Source: an uncultured Alphaproteobacteria bacterium (GTDB lineage: Bacteria; Pseudomonadota; Alphaproteobacteria; Micropepsales; Micropepsaceae). From it: a stretch of 64,000 bases of DNA. The position numbers and the translations under genes are program-made. Shown piece after piece: positions 10,423 through 18,556 of the stretch. The DNA lies in contig CAIOYY010000088.1 of NCBI GenBank assembly GCA_903862715.1, positions 1-64,000 of the forward strand, given 5' to 3'. Positions within the stretch are counted from its first letter, which is position 1. Each line of letters begins with the position of its first letter. The notes under the pieces are model-generated. The model saw nothing but the letters and a program-made list of their open reading frames with translations. It was not told where the DNA came from and did not search any database.

Positions 10423-11019
10423 TCAGGGCGTCCACATCCGCCAGGGTGTCCAGGCGTCGATGCTCCGCGCCCACTCGGCATAACCTGTGGCAACCGGATG
10501 TACGCCATCGCCGTCGCGAACGGCGCGGGTCCAGACGGGCGAACCCTTCAGGGTTGTGAACGAGTCGAAATAGGAAATACCCAACGCGTTCGAAACGCCT
10601 GCAAGCCGCGCCGACATGTCGGCGATGCGCAGATTGCGCGCAGCGTCTTCTATCGGCGGCGGGCCGATCATCAGCACGGGCACCCACGCTTTTGCGGCGC
10701 TCAATACATCCCGCGCCTGTATCTCCGCCTGCTCCGGCGTAACGATACGCTTGCCGTCAACATCTTTGGTGTCATTGACGCCGAACTGGAAGACCAGACG
10801 ATTGTCCTGCCCCGCGACGTAACGGACATCCGCCTCGCGTCGCCAGCGCGCGAGAATTTCGGCGCTGGTGTTACCGCGAATGCCAAGATTGTAACAGGTG
10901 ATGTCGTGGCCGCGTTCTTCAGCGGCGCGTGCCATGCGTCCGGGCCAACCGAGAAACTCGGGATCACCGGTGCCGGCAACCAGGCTGTCGCCGATGAATG
11001 AAATGCGGAGTGACGCCAT
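10423..11019 (-). CDS. SGNH/GDSL-family hydrolase
   Basis: A 198-residue cytosolic (no signal peptide) member of the SGNH esterase/lipase superfamily. Block I is FIGDSLVAGTG with the nucleophile Ser, block II is NLGIRGNTSAEIL, block III is FQFGVND, and block V is DGVHP with the catalytic Asp-His pair. Substrate is unknown; relatives act on acyl esters or acetylated sugars. The ATG at 11019 is preferred, giving the family's start directly before the first strand; a longer frame adds five residues. Confidence 0.82.
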   Translation of the reverse strand: MASLRISFIGDSLVAGTGDPEFLGWPGRMARAAEERGHDITCYNLGIRGNTSAEILARWRREADVRYVAGQDNRLVFQFGVNDTKDVDGKRIVTPEQAEIQARDVLSAAKAWVPVLMIGPPPIEDAARNLRIADMSARLAGVSNALGISYFDSFTTLKGSPVWTRAVRDGDGVHPVATGYAEWARSIDAWTPWRMWTP

Positions 11020-11039
11020 GATGCAACCCGCCAAAGAAA

Positions 11040-11061
11040 AAGGCCGGTTTGCACCGGCCTT
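11040..11061 (-). terminator. Rho-independent terminator of the 25-residue peptide gene
   Basis: A perfect 9-bp stem (AAGGCCGGT with ACCGGCCTT) closes a TTGC loop. On the minus strand it is followed by TTTCTTT, completing a T-rich run. It sits between the stop of the small peptide gene and the SGNH hydrolase gene, so it separates their transcripts. Confidence 0.75.
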
Positions 11062-11085
11062 ATTTGTTGTCTCGTATCGGTTTCG

Positions 11086-11163
11086 TCAGATGACGCCGAT
11101 AACGATTGCCCCAAGGAATACGAAGACGAAACCTACGGTTAGAAATTGCAGCTCTCTCACCAT
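11086..11163 (-). CDS. 25-residue single-pass membrane peptide
   Basis: The reading frame starts MVRELQFL and continues as an uninterrupted hydrophobic stretch (TVGFVFVFLGAIVIGVI) to the stop. GGAG lies 7 nt before the ATG, and a strong terminator follows 24 bp after the stop, which together argue that this is a real monocistronic gene. The predicted product is one transmembrane helix with a charged N-terminus (Arg, Glu). Function is unknown; tiny membrane proteins of this size often modulate a larger membrane complex. The 244 bp upstream of it hold no other gene I can support; they are AT-richer than the surroundings and presumably contain its promoter. Confidence 0.6.
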   Translation of the reverse strand: MVRELQFLTVGFVFVFLGAIVIGVI

Positions 11164-11407
11164 GGCAAATCTCCACTTTCTCGGAAAGGCAAAGGAAGTC
11201 TGCCTCAAGGAGGGAAGTGCGCCAATAAGAATTTCGTTGCTTGGGAACAAAAATATTTTCACAGCGGAATATGTGGGCAATTGCTGTTGTGATGTCTTTG
11301 TCGCGTTTTGCGTTGCCTGAAATGGCGCCGTTGTGAAAAGACTTTGCGCAGCGCCGGTTTTCGGGGAAAAAGCCAAGTGGCAGTCTTGCATCAGTACCGT
11401 GTTGCAT

Positions 11408-12088
11408 TCACCACAGGATGTCTTTGCCCTCATAACTCATATAGCGACCATTATCGGAGGTTGTGAGCCTGGAAATCAGGTCCCGCATGGCGCCGACCGA
11501 GAATTCCGGTGTCAGGCGTCCGGTGGGGTTCATGTCCGTGATCACGACGCCGGGCGCGAGCATGACGATAATCAGCTTGGTGTCTTTCCAAAGAACCGAC
11601 AGGCCGTACATCGCGCTGTTGAGCGCCGCCTTCGATGCGCAATAGGCGATGCCGTCGCCGCGATGACGCGCATGCGAGCCGCGTCCGCTACTGATATTGA
11701 CGATCTTGCCGTCGCCCTTCTCCAGATTGGTGCGCAACGCGAGCGCCATGCGCACCGGTGCAATCGTGTTGGTGCGCAGGACGTCTTCGAAGGTTTCGCT
11801 GGTCGCGGGTTCGTAGATATGGAGGTCTCCGCCGATACCCGCATTGTTGACGAGGATGTCGAGAGATGCGCCGTTCAGCACATCCGCCAATGCGGCGATG
11901 TCACGCTCGATCGTAACGTCGAGTTTGTGAACGGTAAGATTTTCCTTTGCCGCCGCCAATGCGTTCAGCGCCTCCGCGCGCGCCGGATCGCGGCAGCCCG
12001 CATAAACACGGGCGCCGTCCAGCGCATATTGCCGCGCGAATTCGAAGCCGATGCCCTTATTGGCACCGGTAACGAGGACACTTGTCAT
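11408..12088 (-). CDS. Classical short-chain dehydrogenase/reductase
   Basis: A 226-residue NAD(P)-dependent oxidoreductase. The cofactor motif is TGANKGIG at residues 7-14, followed by the structural NNAG and the catalytic Ser (NISSGRG) and YCASK pair. The short C-terminus resembles the C-factor/CsgA-like SDR group (GPVVITDM-like loop APGVVITDMNPTG). Substrate is not deducible. It is divergent from the amidase gene, whose longer possible start would overlap it. Confidence 0.85.
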   Translation of the reverse strand: MTSVLVTGANKGIGFEFARQYALDGARVYAGCRDPARAEALNALAAAKENLTVHKLDVTIERDIAALADVLNGASLDILVNNAGIGGDLHIYEPATSETFEDVLRTNTIAPVRMALALRTNLEKGDGKIVNISSGRGSHARHRGDGIAYCASKAALNSAMYGLSVLWKDTKLIIVMLAPGVVITDMNPTGRLTPEFSVGAMRDLISRLTTSDNGRYMSYEGKDILW

Positions 12089-12185
12089 GGCCGAGTTCTT
12101 TCCGTCACTGTCTACGAAGCGCGAAATACTGGTTTACCGCCGCGCGCCGCACAAGCAACAAGGACGCCCTATCGGCGAGGCCCCC

Positions 12186-12875
12186 GTGATCGACGCCATT
12201 TCCTGTCCATCGCCGAATTACGATCTGCGTCCGGGGCCGGCCGATATTCTTCTGATACATTACACTGGCATGCAGACGGGAGCGGCGGCGGTCGCGCGGC
12301 TGTGCGATCCGGACGCACGGGTCAGTTCGCACTATACGGTCGACGAGGACGGGACGATCTATCGTCACGTCGCCGAAGAACACCGCGCCTGGCATGCCGG
12401 GGTCTCCTATTGGGCGGGGGCGACCGATATCAACGCCCGCGCCATCGGCATCGAAATCGTCAATCCGGGCCATGAATTCGGCTATCGCCCCTTTCCGGAG
12501 ATGCAGATCGACGCGGTGATCGCGCTGTCGAAGGATATTCTTTCGCGTCATCCCATCCCCCCCGAACGCGTCATCGGCCATTCCGATGTTGCGCCGGCGC
12601 GCAAAGCCGATCCGGGCGAGCTGTTCCCGTGGAAGCGTCTTGCGTCCGAAGGCATAGGTCTGTGGTCGGAGGCGCGCGATCTCGTTCTGCCGGGCTCTTT
12701 CGAGGCGGGGCTTCGGGTCTTCGGCTACGGCATGGAGCCCGAAGCCAACGCCACCATCGAACAGGCAACCATCGCTTTTCAGCGCCATTTCCGCCCCTCG
12801 CGGATCGACGGTATCGCCGATTCCGAGTGCCGGGCCATTCTTGCGGCCCTTCTGCACGCTCTCCCCCACGCTTGA
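12186..12875 (+). CDS. N-acetylmuramoyl-L-alanine amidase, AmpD-like, with peptidoglycan-binding tail
   Basis: The amidase_2 domain holds the zinc ligands and catalytic residues: LLIHYTGM (first His), SSHYTVDEDGTIYRHV, ARAIGIEIVNPG and IGHSDVAPARKADPG (second His and the Asp ligand). A short peptidoglycan-binding-1-like tail follows (FGYGMEPEANATIEQATIAF). The GTG at 12186 with GAGG 5 nt upstream gives a 229-residue protein without signal peptide, so a cytosolic muropeptide-recycling role like AmpD is likely. An ATG at 12087 would add 33 residues but overlaps the SDR gene. Directly upstream of rnpB. Confidence 0.85.
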   Translation: MIDAISCPSPNYDLRPGPADILLIHYTGMQTGAAAVARLCDPDARVSSHYTVDEDGTIYRHVAEEHRAWHAGVSYWAGATDINARAIGIEIVNPGHEFGYRPFPEMQIDAVIALSKDILSRHPIPPERVIGHSDVAPARKADPGELFPWKRLASEGIGLWSEARDLVLPGSFEAGLRVFGYGMEPEANATIEQATIAFQRHFRPSRIDGIADSECRAILAALLHALPHA

Positions 12876-12911
12876 CCTTTCGAGGCATCGCCCCGACATT
12901 CGGCCCTGCGT

Positions 12912-13289
12912 CAGATGGCCGGATGGCCGCTGGCCGTCTCTGCCTTCATCGGTGGTGCGGCTGGAGGAAAGTCCGGGCTCCACGGAAACACGGTGCCGGA
13001 TAACGTCCGGCGGGGGCGACCCCAGGGATAGCGCCACAGAGAACAAACCGCCTATGGGCCTTAACGGTCCAGGTAAGGGTGAAAAGGTGCGGTAAGAGCG
13101 CACCGCGGCTTCGGCAACGAAGGCGGCATGGCAAGCCCCACCGGGAGCAAGACCAAATAGGGATGGCAATTGGCGCGTTTCCGCGTCGTCGTCCGGGTAG
13201 GTCGCGAGAGGCGTTCCGTAAGGGGCGTCCCAGAGGAATGGTCATCCCTTCGGCAACGAAGGACAGAACCCGGCTTACAGGCCATCTGA
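12912..13289 (+). ncRNA. rnpB: RNase P RNA
   Basis: The catalytic RNA of RNase P, which cuts tRNA 5' leaders. The diagnostic P4-forming core GAGGAAAGTCCGGGCTCC starts at 12964 and its partner ACAGAACCCGGCTTACAG starts at 13263. The ends pair: CAGATGGCC at 12912 with GGCCATCTG at 13280. CGGCTTCGGCAACGAAG-type hairpins occur twice. Length, about 378 nt, fits bacterial A-type RNA; exact ends are estimates. Confidence 0.96.
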
Positions 13290-13309
13290 CGCTATTTATT
13301 CCGAATCGA

Positions 13310-13324
13310 GAACGAATATAGAAC
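13310..13324 (+). promoter_or_regulatory. LexA (SOS) box, GAAC-N7-GAAC
   Basis: GAACGAATATAGAAC is an exact match to the alphaproteobacterial LexA direct repeat (GTTC-N7-GTTC read on the other strand). TATAGA at 13317-13322 inside it could be a -10 element, so LexA would block initiation. The spacer resembles the box before uvrD (AATAnA). Chance matches to an eight-base pattern are expected about once or twice in a window of this size. Confidence 0.5.
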
Positions 13325-13354
13325 AGCAATATTAGCCGCTTGTTTACCGTGATT

Positions 13355-13370
13355 ACTGTAACGTTACGGT
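13355..13370. promoter_or_regulatory. Palindrome around GTAACGTTAC, operator-like
   Basis: A perfect 10-bp palindrome (13358-13367) extends to 16 bp with a single mismatched pair. A further copy of the half-site motif, ACCGT, lies at 13346-13350. It sits in the noncoding gap between rnpB and mraZ. The binding protein is unknown. Confidence 0.35.
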
Positions 13371-13448
13371 GTTTCTGCTTCGTTCTCGTGGAATCGGTCC
13401 CGAAGGCAAGATGAGACCAAATGTAGTGCCAGGGTAGAACAGCCAAGT

Positions 13449-13470
13449 GCATAGTTTTACTATGCTTTTT
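13449..13470 (+). terminator. Rho-independent terminator before the dcw promoter
   Basis: GCATAG and CTATGC pair over a TTTTA loop and are followed by five T. The stem is AT-rich and so modest. It would end transcripts from rnpB or from the LexA-box region before the dcw promoter, which starts 3 bp further on. Between rnpB and mraZ (13290-13602) I find no convincing protein gene. Confidence 0.55.
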
Positions 13471-13472
13471 CA

Positions 13473-13501
13473 TTGACCGTCTTTCTTTTCCCATGCTATC
13501 C
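13473..13501 (+). promoter_or_regulatory. Candidate dcw-cluster promoter
   Basis: TTGACC at 13473-13478 is a good -35; the -10 is most likely within TGCTATCC at 13494-13501 (15-17 bp spacing). It overlaps the MraZ boxes, consistent with MraZ autorepression of the cluster. Confidence 0.5.
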
Positions 13502-13514
13502 CATGTCATCCCAT
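13490..13514 (-). promoter_or_regulatory. Three MraZ-type TGGG boxes at 10-bp spacing
   Basis: CCCAT occurs at 13490, 13500 and 13510, i.e. ATGGG on the minus strand with exactly 5-nt spacers. MraZ is known to bind direct TGGGN repeats separated by 5 nt upstream of its own gene. The boxes overlap the -10 region of the candidate promoter and lie about 90 bp before mraZ. Confidence 0.75.
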
Positions 13515-13602
13515 ACGGCTGCTTCGGCAGGTCGCTCCCCTCCGGCGTTTCGCTGGAATCTCCAAAGCAGGGCGTGTGGGGTGCCGGGGGTACGCGTTGT
13601 CC

Positions 13603-14049
13603 GTGCAGCCATTCGTTTCGACCACGATCAACAAGCTCGACAGCAAGGGGCGGGTCAGCGTTCCTGCGCCTTTCCGGCAGATCCTGGCGCAGCAGAACAC
13701 GCATGGCATTTACTGCTTCCCGTCTTTCGTCACCCCGTCGCTCGAAGCTTTCGGCGAAACGTTAATTGCCGAATTCACCGAGCGTCTGAACGCGTTCGAT
13801 CCGTTCTTCAGCGAAGATCATGATGCACAGGCGCAGGCGGTGCTCGCCGCCAGCCGCCTCCTTCCTTTCGACGATGAAGGGCGCGTGCGCATTCCCGACG
13901 AGTTTCTCGCGCACACCGCCATCAAGGATCGCGTCACCTTTGTCGGCATGGGCCGCAAATTTCAGATATGGGATCCGGAAAATTTTGCGCCGATCGAACG
14001 TGAACGCATTGCGCGTGCGCGCGCCTCGCGTACCGGAGGCGCATCGTGA
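13603..14049 (+). CDS. mraZ: MraZ, transcriptional regulator of the dcw cluster
   Basis: MraZ is an AbrB-like DNA-binding protein with two SpoVT-like repeats that represses its own operon. Both repeats are visible: [16 protein letters not shown] near the start and [12 protein letters not shown] in the second half. The GTG at 13603 gives about 148 residues, matching the family N-terminus; a TTG at 13597 has the better-placed G-rich stretch and adds two residues. First gene of the cluster; overlaps rsmH by 4 bp. Confidence 0.93.
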   Translation: MQPFVSTTINKLDSKGRVSVPAPFRQILAQQNTHGIYCFPSFVTPSLEAFGETLIAEFTERLNAFDPFFSEDHDAQAQAVLAASRLLPFDDEGRVRIPDEFLAHTAIKDRVTFVGMGRKFQIWDPENFAPIERERIARARASRTGGAS

Positions 14050-15008
14050 ACGGCCACATCCCCGTCATGCTGGAAGAAGTGATGGCCGCGCTGAAACCGC
14101 GTAATGGCGCCATCTATGTTGACGGCACGTTTGGCGGAGGCGGTTACACGCGGGCGCTGTTGACGCGCGCCGAATGCGAAGTTGTCGCCATTGACCGCGA
14201 TCCTGCCGCGATCGCGCGCGGCGCGGTGCTGGCGAAAGAATTTGCCGGGCGCTTGCGCATTGTCGAAGGCACCTTCTCGGAACTTGATCGTCTGGCGGGC
14301 GGCATGGTCGATGGCGTCGCACTTGATCTCGGCGTGTCGTCTTTCCAGTTCGACGAAGCCGAACGCGGTTTTTCGTTTTCCAGCGACGGCCCGCTCGACA
14401 TGCGCATGAGCGGAAACGGCATGAGCGCCGCTGACACGATCAACACGCTTACCGAACAGGAGCTCGCAGATATTTTCTGGCGCTATGGCGAAGAGAAGAA
14501 ATCGCGCAGCATTGCGCGCGCGATTGTCGCTGCGCGCCCTATTTCCACAACGCGGGCGCTGGCCGAAATTGTCGAGCGCGCCGCCGGCCCCGGCGCCAAG
14601 CGCTTTGCGATTCATCCCGCGACGCGCACCTTTCAGGCGCTGCGCATTTATGTGAACGACGAACTCGCCGAACTCGAACGCGGGCTGGAAGCCGCCGAAC
14701 GGGTACTGAAGCCTTCCGGCGTTCTCGCGGTCGTTTCCTTTCATTCGCTCGAGGACCGCATCGTGAAGCGCTTCCTCACCGAGCGTTCGGGTCGCGCCGC
14801 GCGCGCCTCTCGCCATCAACCTATGGCCAGCGATAGCCGCAGCCCCACTTTCCACCTTGTCGATATGTCGCCTGTGGCGCCCGGCGCCGAAGAAGTCCGC
14901 ATGAACCCGCGCGCGCGGTCCGCACATTTGCGCGCCGCGGAACGCACGCCTGCTCCGGCCTGGAGCGGTTCGTCATCTTTCGCCGCCTCTGAGGGAGGGC
15001 ACGTATGA
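14046..15008 (+). CDS. rsmH: 16S rRNA m4C1402 methyltransferase RsmH
   Basis: RsmH (MraW) methylates N4 of C1402 in 16S rRNA using SAM. The 320-residue protein has HIPVMLEEV, the SAM motif [34 protein letters not shown], and the C-terminal [16 protein letters not shown] and family ending with [17 protein letters not shown] start, overlapping the mraZ stop. Member of the canonical mraZ-rsmH-ftsL-ftsI order. Confidence 0.97.
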   Translation: MNGHIPVMLEEVMAALKPRNGAIYVDGTFGGGGYTRALLTRAECEVVAIDRDPAAIARGAVLAKEFAGRLRIVEGTFSELDRLAGGMVDGVALDLGVSSFQFDEAERGFSFSSDGPLDMRMSGNGMSAADTINTLTEQELADIFWRYGEEKKSRSIARAIVAARPISTTRALAEIVERAAGPGAKRFAIHPATRTFQALRIYVNDELAELERGLEAAERVLKPSGVLAVVSFHSLEDRIVKRFLTERSGRAARASRHQPMASDSRSPTFHLVDMSPVAPGAEEVRMNPRARSAHLRAAERTPAPAWSGSSSFAASEGGHV

Positions 15009-15433
15009 TCCGCACTCTGAATTTCGCCTTCGTTTTTCTCGCCGGTTTCACCTGTCTCGCGGTGTACCGCGTCGCCGAGGAAGCGCGTATCTCCCAGGCG
15101 GATCTGCGCTCGACCAACGCAGCCATCGCAGAGGAAGAAAACCTCCTCGCGGTGCTCGGTGCCGAATGGGCGCGGGTCACGCAGCCGGCGCGCATTCAGG
15201 CGCTCGCTGCGCGCCATCTCCCGCTTTCCGATGTGCCGACAACGCAGTTGGCATCGCTGAGGCTGCTGCCGGAGCGCGCGCTCATTCCGGCGGACGAGCC
15301 CGCTTTCCGTACGGCAAGCATGCTGATCCCCGAGCCCGCACTGGAACCTGCGCCATTGCCCGCGCCGCTGCCGGTGCCCGCGCGTGATCCTTCGGTCCCG
15401 GCGTTCACGCTCGCTTCCTATCCCGGCATGTGA
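15005..15433 (+). CDS. ftsL: Cell division protein FtsL
   Basis: A 142-residue bitopic protein: one N-terminal transmembrane segment (about residues 5-21, [16 protein letters not shown]), then a short coiled-coil region ([28 protein letters not shown]) with the [13 protein letters not shown] motif typical of alphaproteobacterial FtsL. The C-terminal third is Pro/Ala rich ([11 protein letters not shown]). Assignment rests mainly on position between rsmH and ftsI, plus this topology. FtsL joins FtsQ and FtsB in the divisome. Confidence 0.85.
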   Translation: MIRTLNFAFVFLAGFTCLAVYRVAEEARISQADLRSTNAAIAEEENLLAVLGAEWARVTQPARIQALAARHLPLSDVPTTQLASLRLLPERALIPADEPAFRTASMLIPEPALEPAPLPAPLPVPARDPSVPAFTLASYPGM

Positions 15434-15437
15434 GGCG

Positions 15438-17054
15438 ATGGATTCACATCCCGAGGCGACACAACTCGTTAAAAGCCGTATCTCGATTGCGGCCTTCTTA
15501 AGTGCGGCCGCTTTTGCAATTATCGGTGCTCGCCTCGTCGATCTGACCATTCTGAATGCCGATGGCCCCGCACAAATAGCCGTTGCGCAACCGGCCAATG
15601 GCGGCCGTGCCGATCTCGTCGATCGCAACGGCGTACTGATCGCGCGCGACCTTCCCGTGAGCGATCTCTACGCGACGCCCGCGTCCTTCTGGGATTCGAG
15701 CGAAGCCGCCACCGCTCTGTCCGGCGTTACGGGAACCAGCGAGGAGCGCTTGCGCGAGGTGTTCACTTCGGGGCGCAATTATGTGCTCGTCGCCCGCGCG
15801 CTCACCCCCGACAAGCGCGCCGAAGTGATGAGCCTTGGCCTTCCCGGTCTCGTCTTCGAGGATGGCTTCAAGCGCTATTACCCCAGCGGGCGCAGCGTCT
15901 CGCATGTCGTGGGGCAGGTTGATCCCGATGGCAATGGTGTTTCCGGCCTCGAACTCGGGTTGAACGATCTCGTGCGCAATTCGGACGAACCTGTGACGCT
16001 GTCGCTCGACATGCGCGTGCAGTTCGCGCTGCAATACGAAGTCGCACAGATCAAGGAATCCTTCCAGGCCATCGCCGCGGGCGGCATTGTACTCGATGTG
16101 CGCACCGGCGAAATCATCGCCATGGTGTCGCTTCCCGATTACGAACCGAACGCCCGCGGCCTCGGTCCCGGTGATTCCGTGCGCAACCGCATGACGCAGG
16201 ATGTCTACGAACTCGGCTCGATCTTCAAGATTTTCGCTTTTGCCGAAGCCGTTGAGGAGCAGACGATCACCCTCGACGAACGCTTCGTCATCGACCGTCC
16301 CTTGCGTTTCGGGCGCTACTCCATCGGCGACTATGGCGAGCACGGACATGATCTGTCGGCCGAACTCGTCTTCGCGGAATCTTCCAATATTGGTACGGCC
16401 CAGATCGGTCTTCGCTCCGGTGCCGAACGGCAGCGCGCCTTCCTCGATACGTTGGGTCTGCTGTCGCCGCTCAAGACCGAAATTCCGGAAATGGCCTCCC
16501 CTCTGACGCCGCGCCAATGGGGCGAAATCGAAACCGCCACCGTGTCTTACGGTCATGGCATTTCCGTCAATCCGCTCAGCTTCGTCGCGGCGGCGGCATC
16601 GACCGTAAATGGTGGGACAATGGTTACGCCGACCTTTCTGAAGTCTTCCGAGACCCAGCATGGCGAACGTGTTCTCTCGGAGCGCGCCAGCCAAATAATG
16701 CGCTATCTGATGCGTCTTGCTGTTACGGATGGCACGGGCGGCAAGGCCGACGTTCCGGGTTATGCCGTCGGCGGCAAAACGGGCACCGCGGAAAAGGCCA
16801 CCGCACGCGGTTATTCGCGCAATCTGCAGATAACGTCGTTTGCCGGAATTTTCCCCTCGCAGGACCCGAGATATCTCGTGTTCACAATGTTCGACGAACC
16901 CAAAGGCAACAAGGAAAGTTTCGGTTTCGCAACGGCGGGTTGGACCGCTGCACCGGCCACCGGGCGCGTGATCGCGCGGATCGCTCCGCTTCTTGGTGTG
17001 TCGATTGATCTTGCAGCGCTCACCCCTGCGGAAACGGCCTTGGCGACGCCGTGA
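15438..17054 (+). CDS. ftsI: Penicillin-binding protein 3, FtsI
   Basis: FtsI is the septal peptidoglycan transpeptidase. One N-terminal membrane anchor (about residues 14-37) is followed by the pedestal domain (RADLVDRNGVLIARD) and the transpeptidase domain with active-site S261-I-F-K264, SSN at 315-317 and KTGT at 447-450. The ATG at 15438, four bases after the ftsL stop and preceded by GAGGCG, gives 538 residues; the frame opens earlier inside ftsL but those starts would spoil the anchor. Confidence 0.96.
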   Translation: MDSHPEATQLVKSRISIAAFLSAAAFAIIGARLVDLTILNADGPAQIAVAQPANGGRADLVDRNGVLIARDLPVSDLYATPASFWDSSEAATALSGVTGTSEERLREVFTSGRNYVLVARALTPDKRAEVMSLGLPGLVFEDGFKRYYPSGRSVSHVVGQVDPDGNGVSGLELGLNDLVRNSDEPVTLSLDMRVQFALQYEVAQIKESFQAIAAGGIVLDVRTGEIIAMVSLPDYEPNARGLGPGDSVRNRMTQDVYELGSIFKIFAFAEAVEEQTITLDERFVIDRPLRFGRYSIGDYGEHGHDLSAELVFAESSNIGTAQIGLRSGAERQRAFLDTLGLLSPLKTEIPEMASPLTPRQWGEIETATVSYGHGISVNPLSFVAAAASTVNGGTMVTPTFLKSSETQHGERVLSERASQIMRYLMRLAVTDGTGGKADVPGYAVGGKTGTAEKATARGYSRNLQITSFAGIFPSQDPRYLVFTMFDEPKGNKESFGFATAGWTAAPATGRVIARIAPLLGVSIDLAALTPAETALATP

Positions 17055-17107
17055 GACCTCCATATTGGAACCATATTCGCGGGCATAATGAAGGGTGAGG
17101 AGTAGAC

Positions 17108-18556
17108 GTGGGCGTGGCAGAAAACCTGAAGGAATTTCGCGGCATTGCGGCTGACAGCCGCGATGTGCGTCCGGGATTTCTTTTTGCCGCGCTGCCCGGA
17201 ACAAAGACGGATGGCGCGCGGTTCATCGCCGATGCCATCGCGCGCGGCGCAGTCGCCGTAATGGGTCCGCCAGAAGCGGCGAATGACGTGCGCGCGCACA
17301 ATGTCGCGTTCATCTCTGACTCCAATCCTCGCCGCCGTCTTGCGCTGATGGCCGCCGAATTTTACGGCGCGCAACCCGAGACGATTGCCGCCGTCACCGG
17401 CACCAATGGCAAAACCTCGGTCGCCTCCTTTCTCCGCCAGATTTGGACGGCGCTGGGCGAAAAGGCGGCGAGCGTCGGGACACTCGGCATCGACGCCCCG
17501 TCCGGCCACGTCGCGCTCGGTCACACGACGCCCGATCCGGTCAAGCTCCATGCCGAACTCGCCAAACTGAAACAGGAAGGCGCGGAACATGTCGCCATCG
17601 AGGCCTCGAGCCATGGTCTCGACCAGTACCGTCTCGACGGATTGCGGATTTCGGCGGCGGGTTTCACCAACATCACCCGCGATCACATGGACTACCATCC
17701 GGACTTCGCGGATTATTTCGGCGCCAAAATGCGCCTCTTTGCGGATCTGCTTGCGCAAGGCGGCATTGCGGTCATCAATGCGGACGCCGAGCATGCGGAT
17801 GAAGTTCTCACCGTTGCGAAGGCCCGGGCCGGAAAAATATTTACCGTCGGCTTCGGTGGCGAAACGCTCCATGTCCAATTGCAGACGCCCTATGACAGCG
17901 GCCAGCATGTCGTGGTCCGCTACAATACGCATGATTACGCCATCGCCCTTCCGCTCGCGGGTGGATTTCAGATGTCGAATGCGCTGGTTGCGGCGGCGCT
18001 CGCCATTGGCCTTGGCGCCGACGCGAGAAACGTTTTCGCCGCGCTGGAACATCTGAAAGGCGCGCCAGGCCGTCTCGAGCGCGTGGCCTTCGCAAAGAGC
18101 GGCGCACCGATCTATGTCGATTACGCCCATACGCCCGATGCGATGGAAACGGTGCTGCGTGCGCTGCGTCCGCATGTGGCGGGAAAGCTTGTCATTCTGT
18201 TCGGCTGCGGCGGCGACCGCGACCGCGGCAAGCGTCCCTTAATGGGCAAAGCCGCCTGTCAGTTTGCCGATGTGGCCATTCTCACCGATGACAATCCCCG
18301 CAGCGAAGACGCGGGCGCCATCCGCGCCGAAGCCCGCGCGGGTTGTCCGGACGCGCTGGAAATTCCGGATCGCGCTTCCGCCATTCGCGCAGGCATCGAA
18401 ATTCTCGAGACCGGCGATGTGCTGGTGCTTGCCGGAAAGGGCCATGAAGAAGGTCAGATCATCGGCAGCACGGTGCTTCCCTTCTCGGATCGCGGCGAAG
18501 CGGTGAAAGCCGCCATCGCATTGGGCGGGCGTGCGGCGGAAGGAGCGCGCCCATGA
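17108..18556 (+). CDS. murE: UDP-MurNAc-tripeptide ligase MurE (meso-DAP adding)
   Basis: Adds meso-diaminopimelate to UDP-MurNAc-L-Ala-D-Glu. ATP-binding loop TGTNGKTS at residues 97-104, the carbamylated-Lys region and, near residue 395, the DNPR motif (DDNPRSED) that selects meso-DAP instead of lysine. GTG start with GAGGAG 5 nt upstream. 53 bp separate it from ftsI, the widest gap in this part of the cluster; it overlaps murF by 4 bp. Confidence 0.97.
   Translation: MGVAENLKEFRGIAADSRDVRPGFLFAALPGTKTDGARFIADAIARGAVAVMGPPEAANDVRAHNVAFISDSNPRRRLALMAAEFYGAQPETIAAVTGTNGKTSVASFLRQIWTALGEKAASVGTLGIDAPSGHVALGHTTPDPVKLHAELAKLKQEGAEHVAIEASSHGLDQYRLDGLRISAAGFTNITRDHMDYHPDFADYFGAKMRLFADLLAQGGIAVINADAEHADEVLTVAKARAGKIFTVGFGGETLHVQLQTPYDSGQHVVVRYNTHDYAIALPLAGGFQMSNALVAAALAIGLGADARNVFAALEHLKGAPGRLERVAFAKSGAPIYVDYAHTPDAMETVLRALRPHVAGKLVILFGCGGDRDRGKRPLMGKAACQFADVAILTDDNPRSEDAGAIRAEARAGCPDALEIPDRASAIRAGIEILETGDVLVLAGKGHEEGQIIGSTVLPFSDRGEAVKAAIALGGRAAEGARP

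Noticed and set aside
12105-13704. Minus-strand frames crossing the amidase, rnpB and mraZ
   Set aside because: They run through the structured RNase P RNA and a regulatory region; no start signal or homology.
15498-18175. Long minus-strand frames opposite ftsI and murE
   Set aside because: Antisense shadows of well-identified genes.
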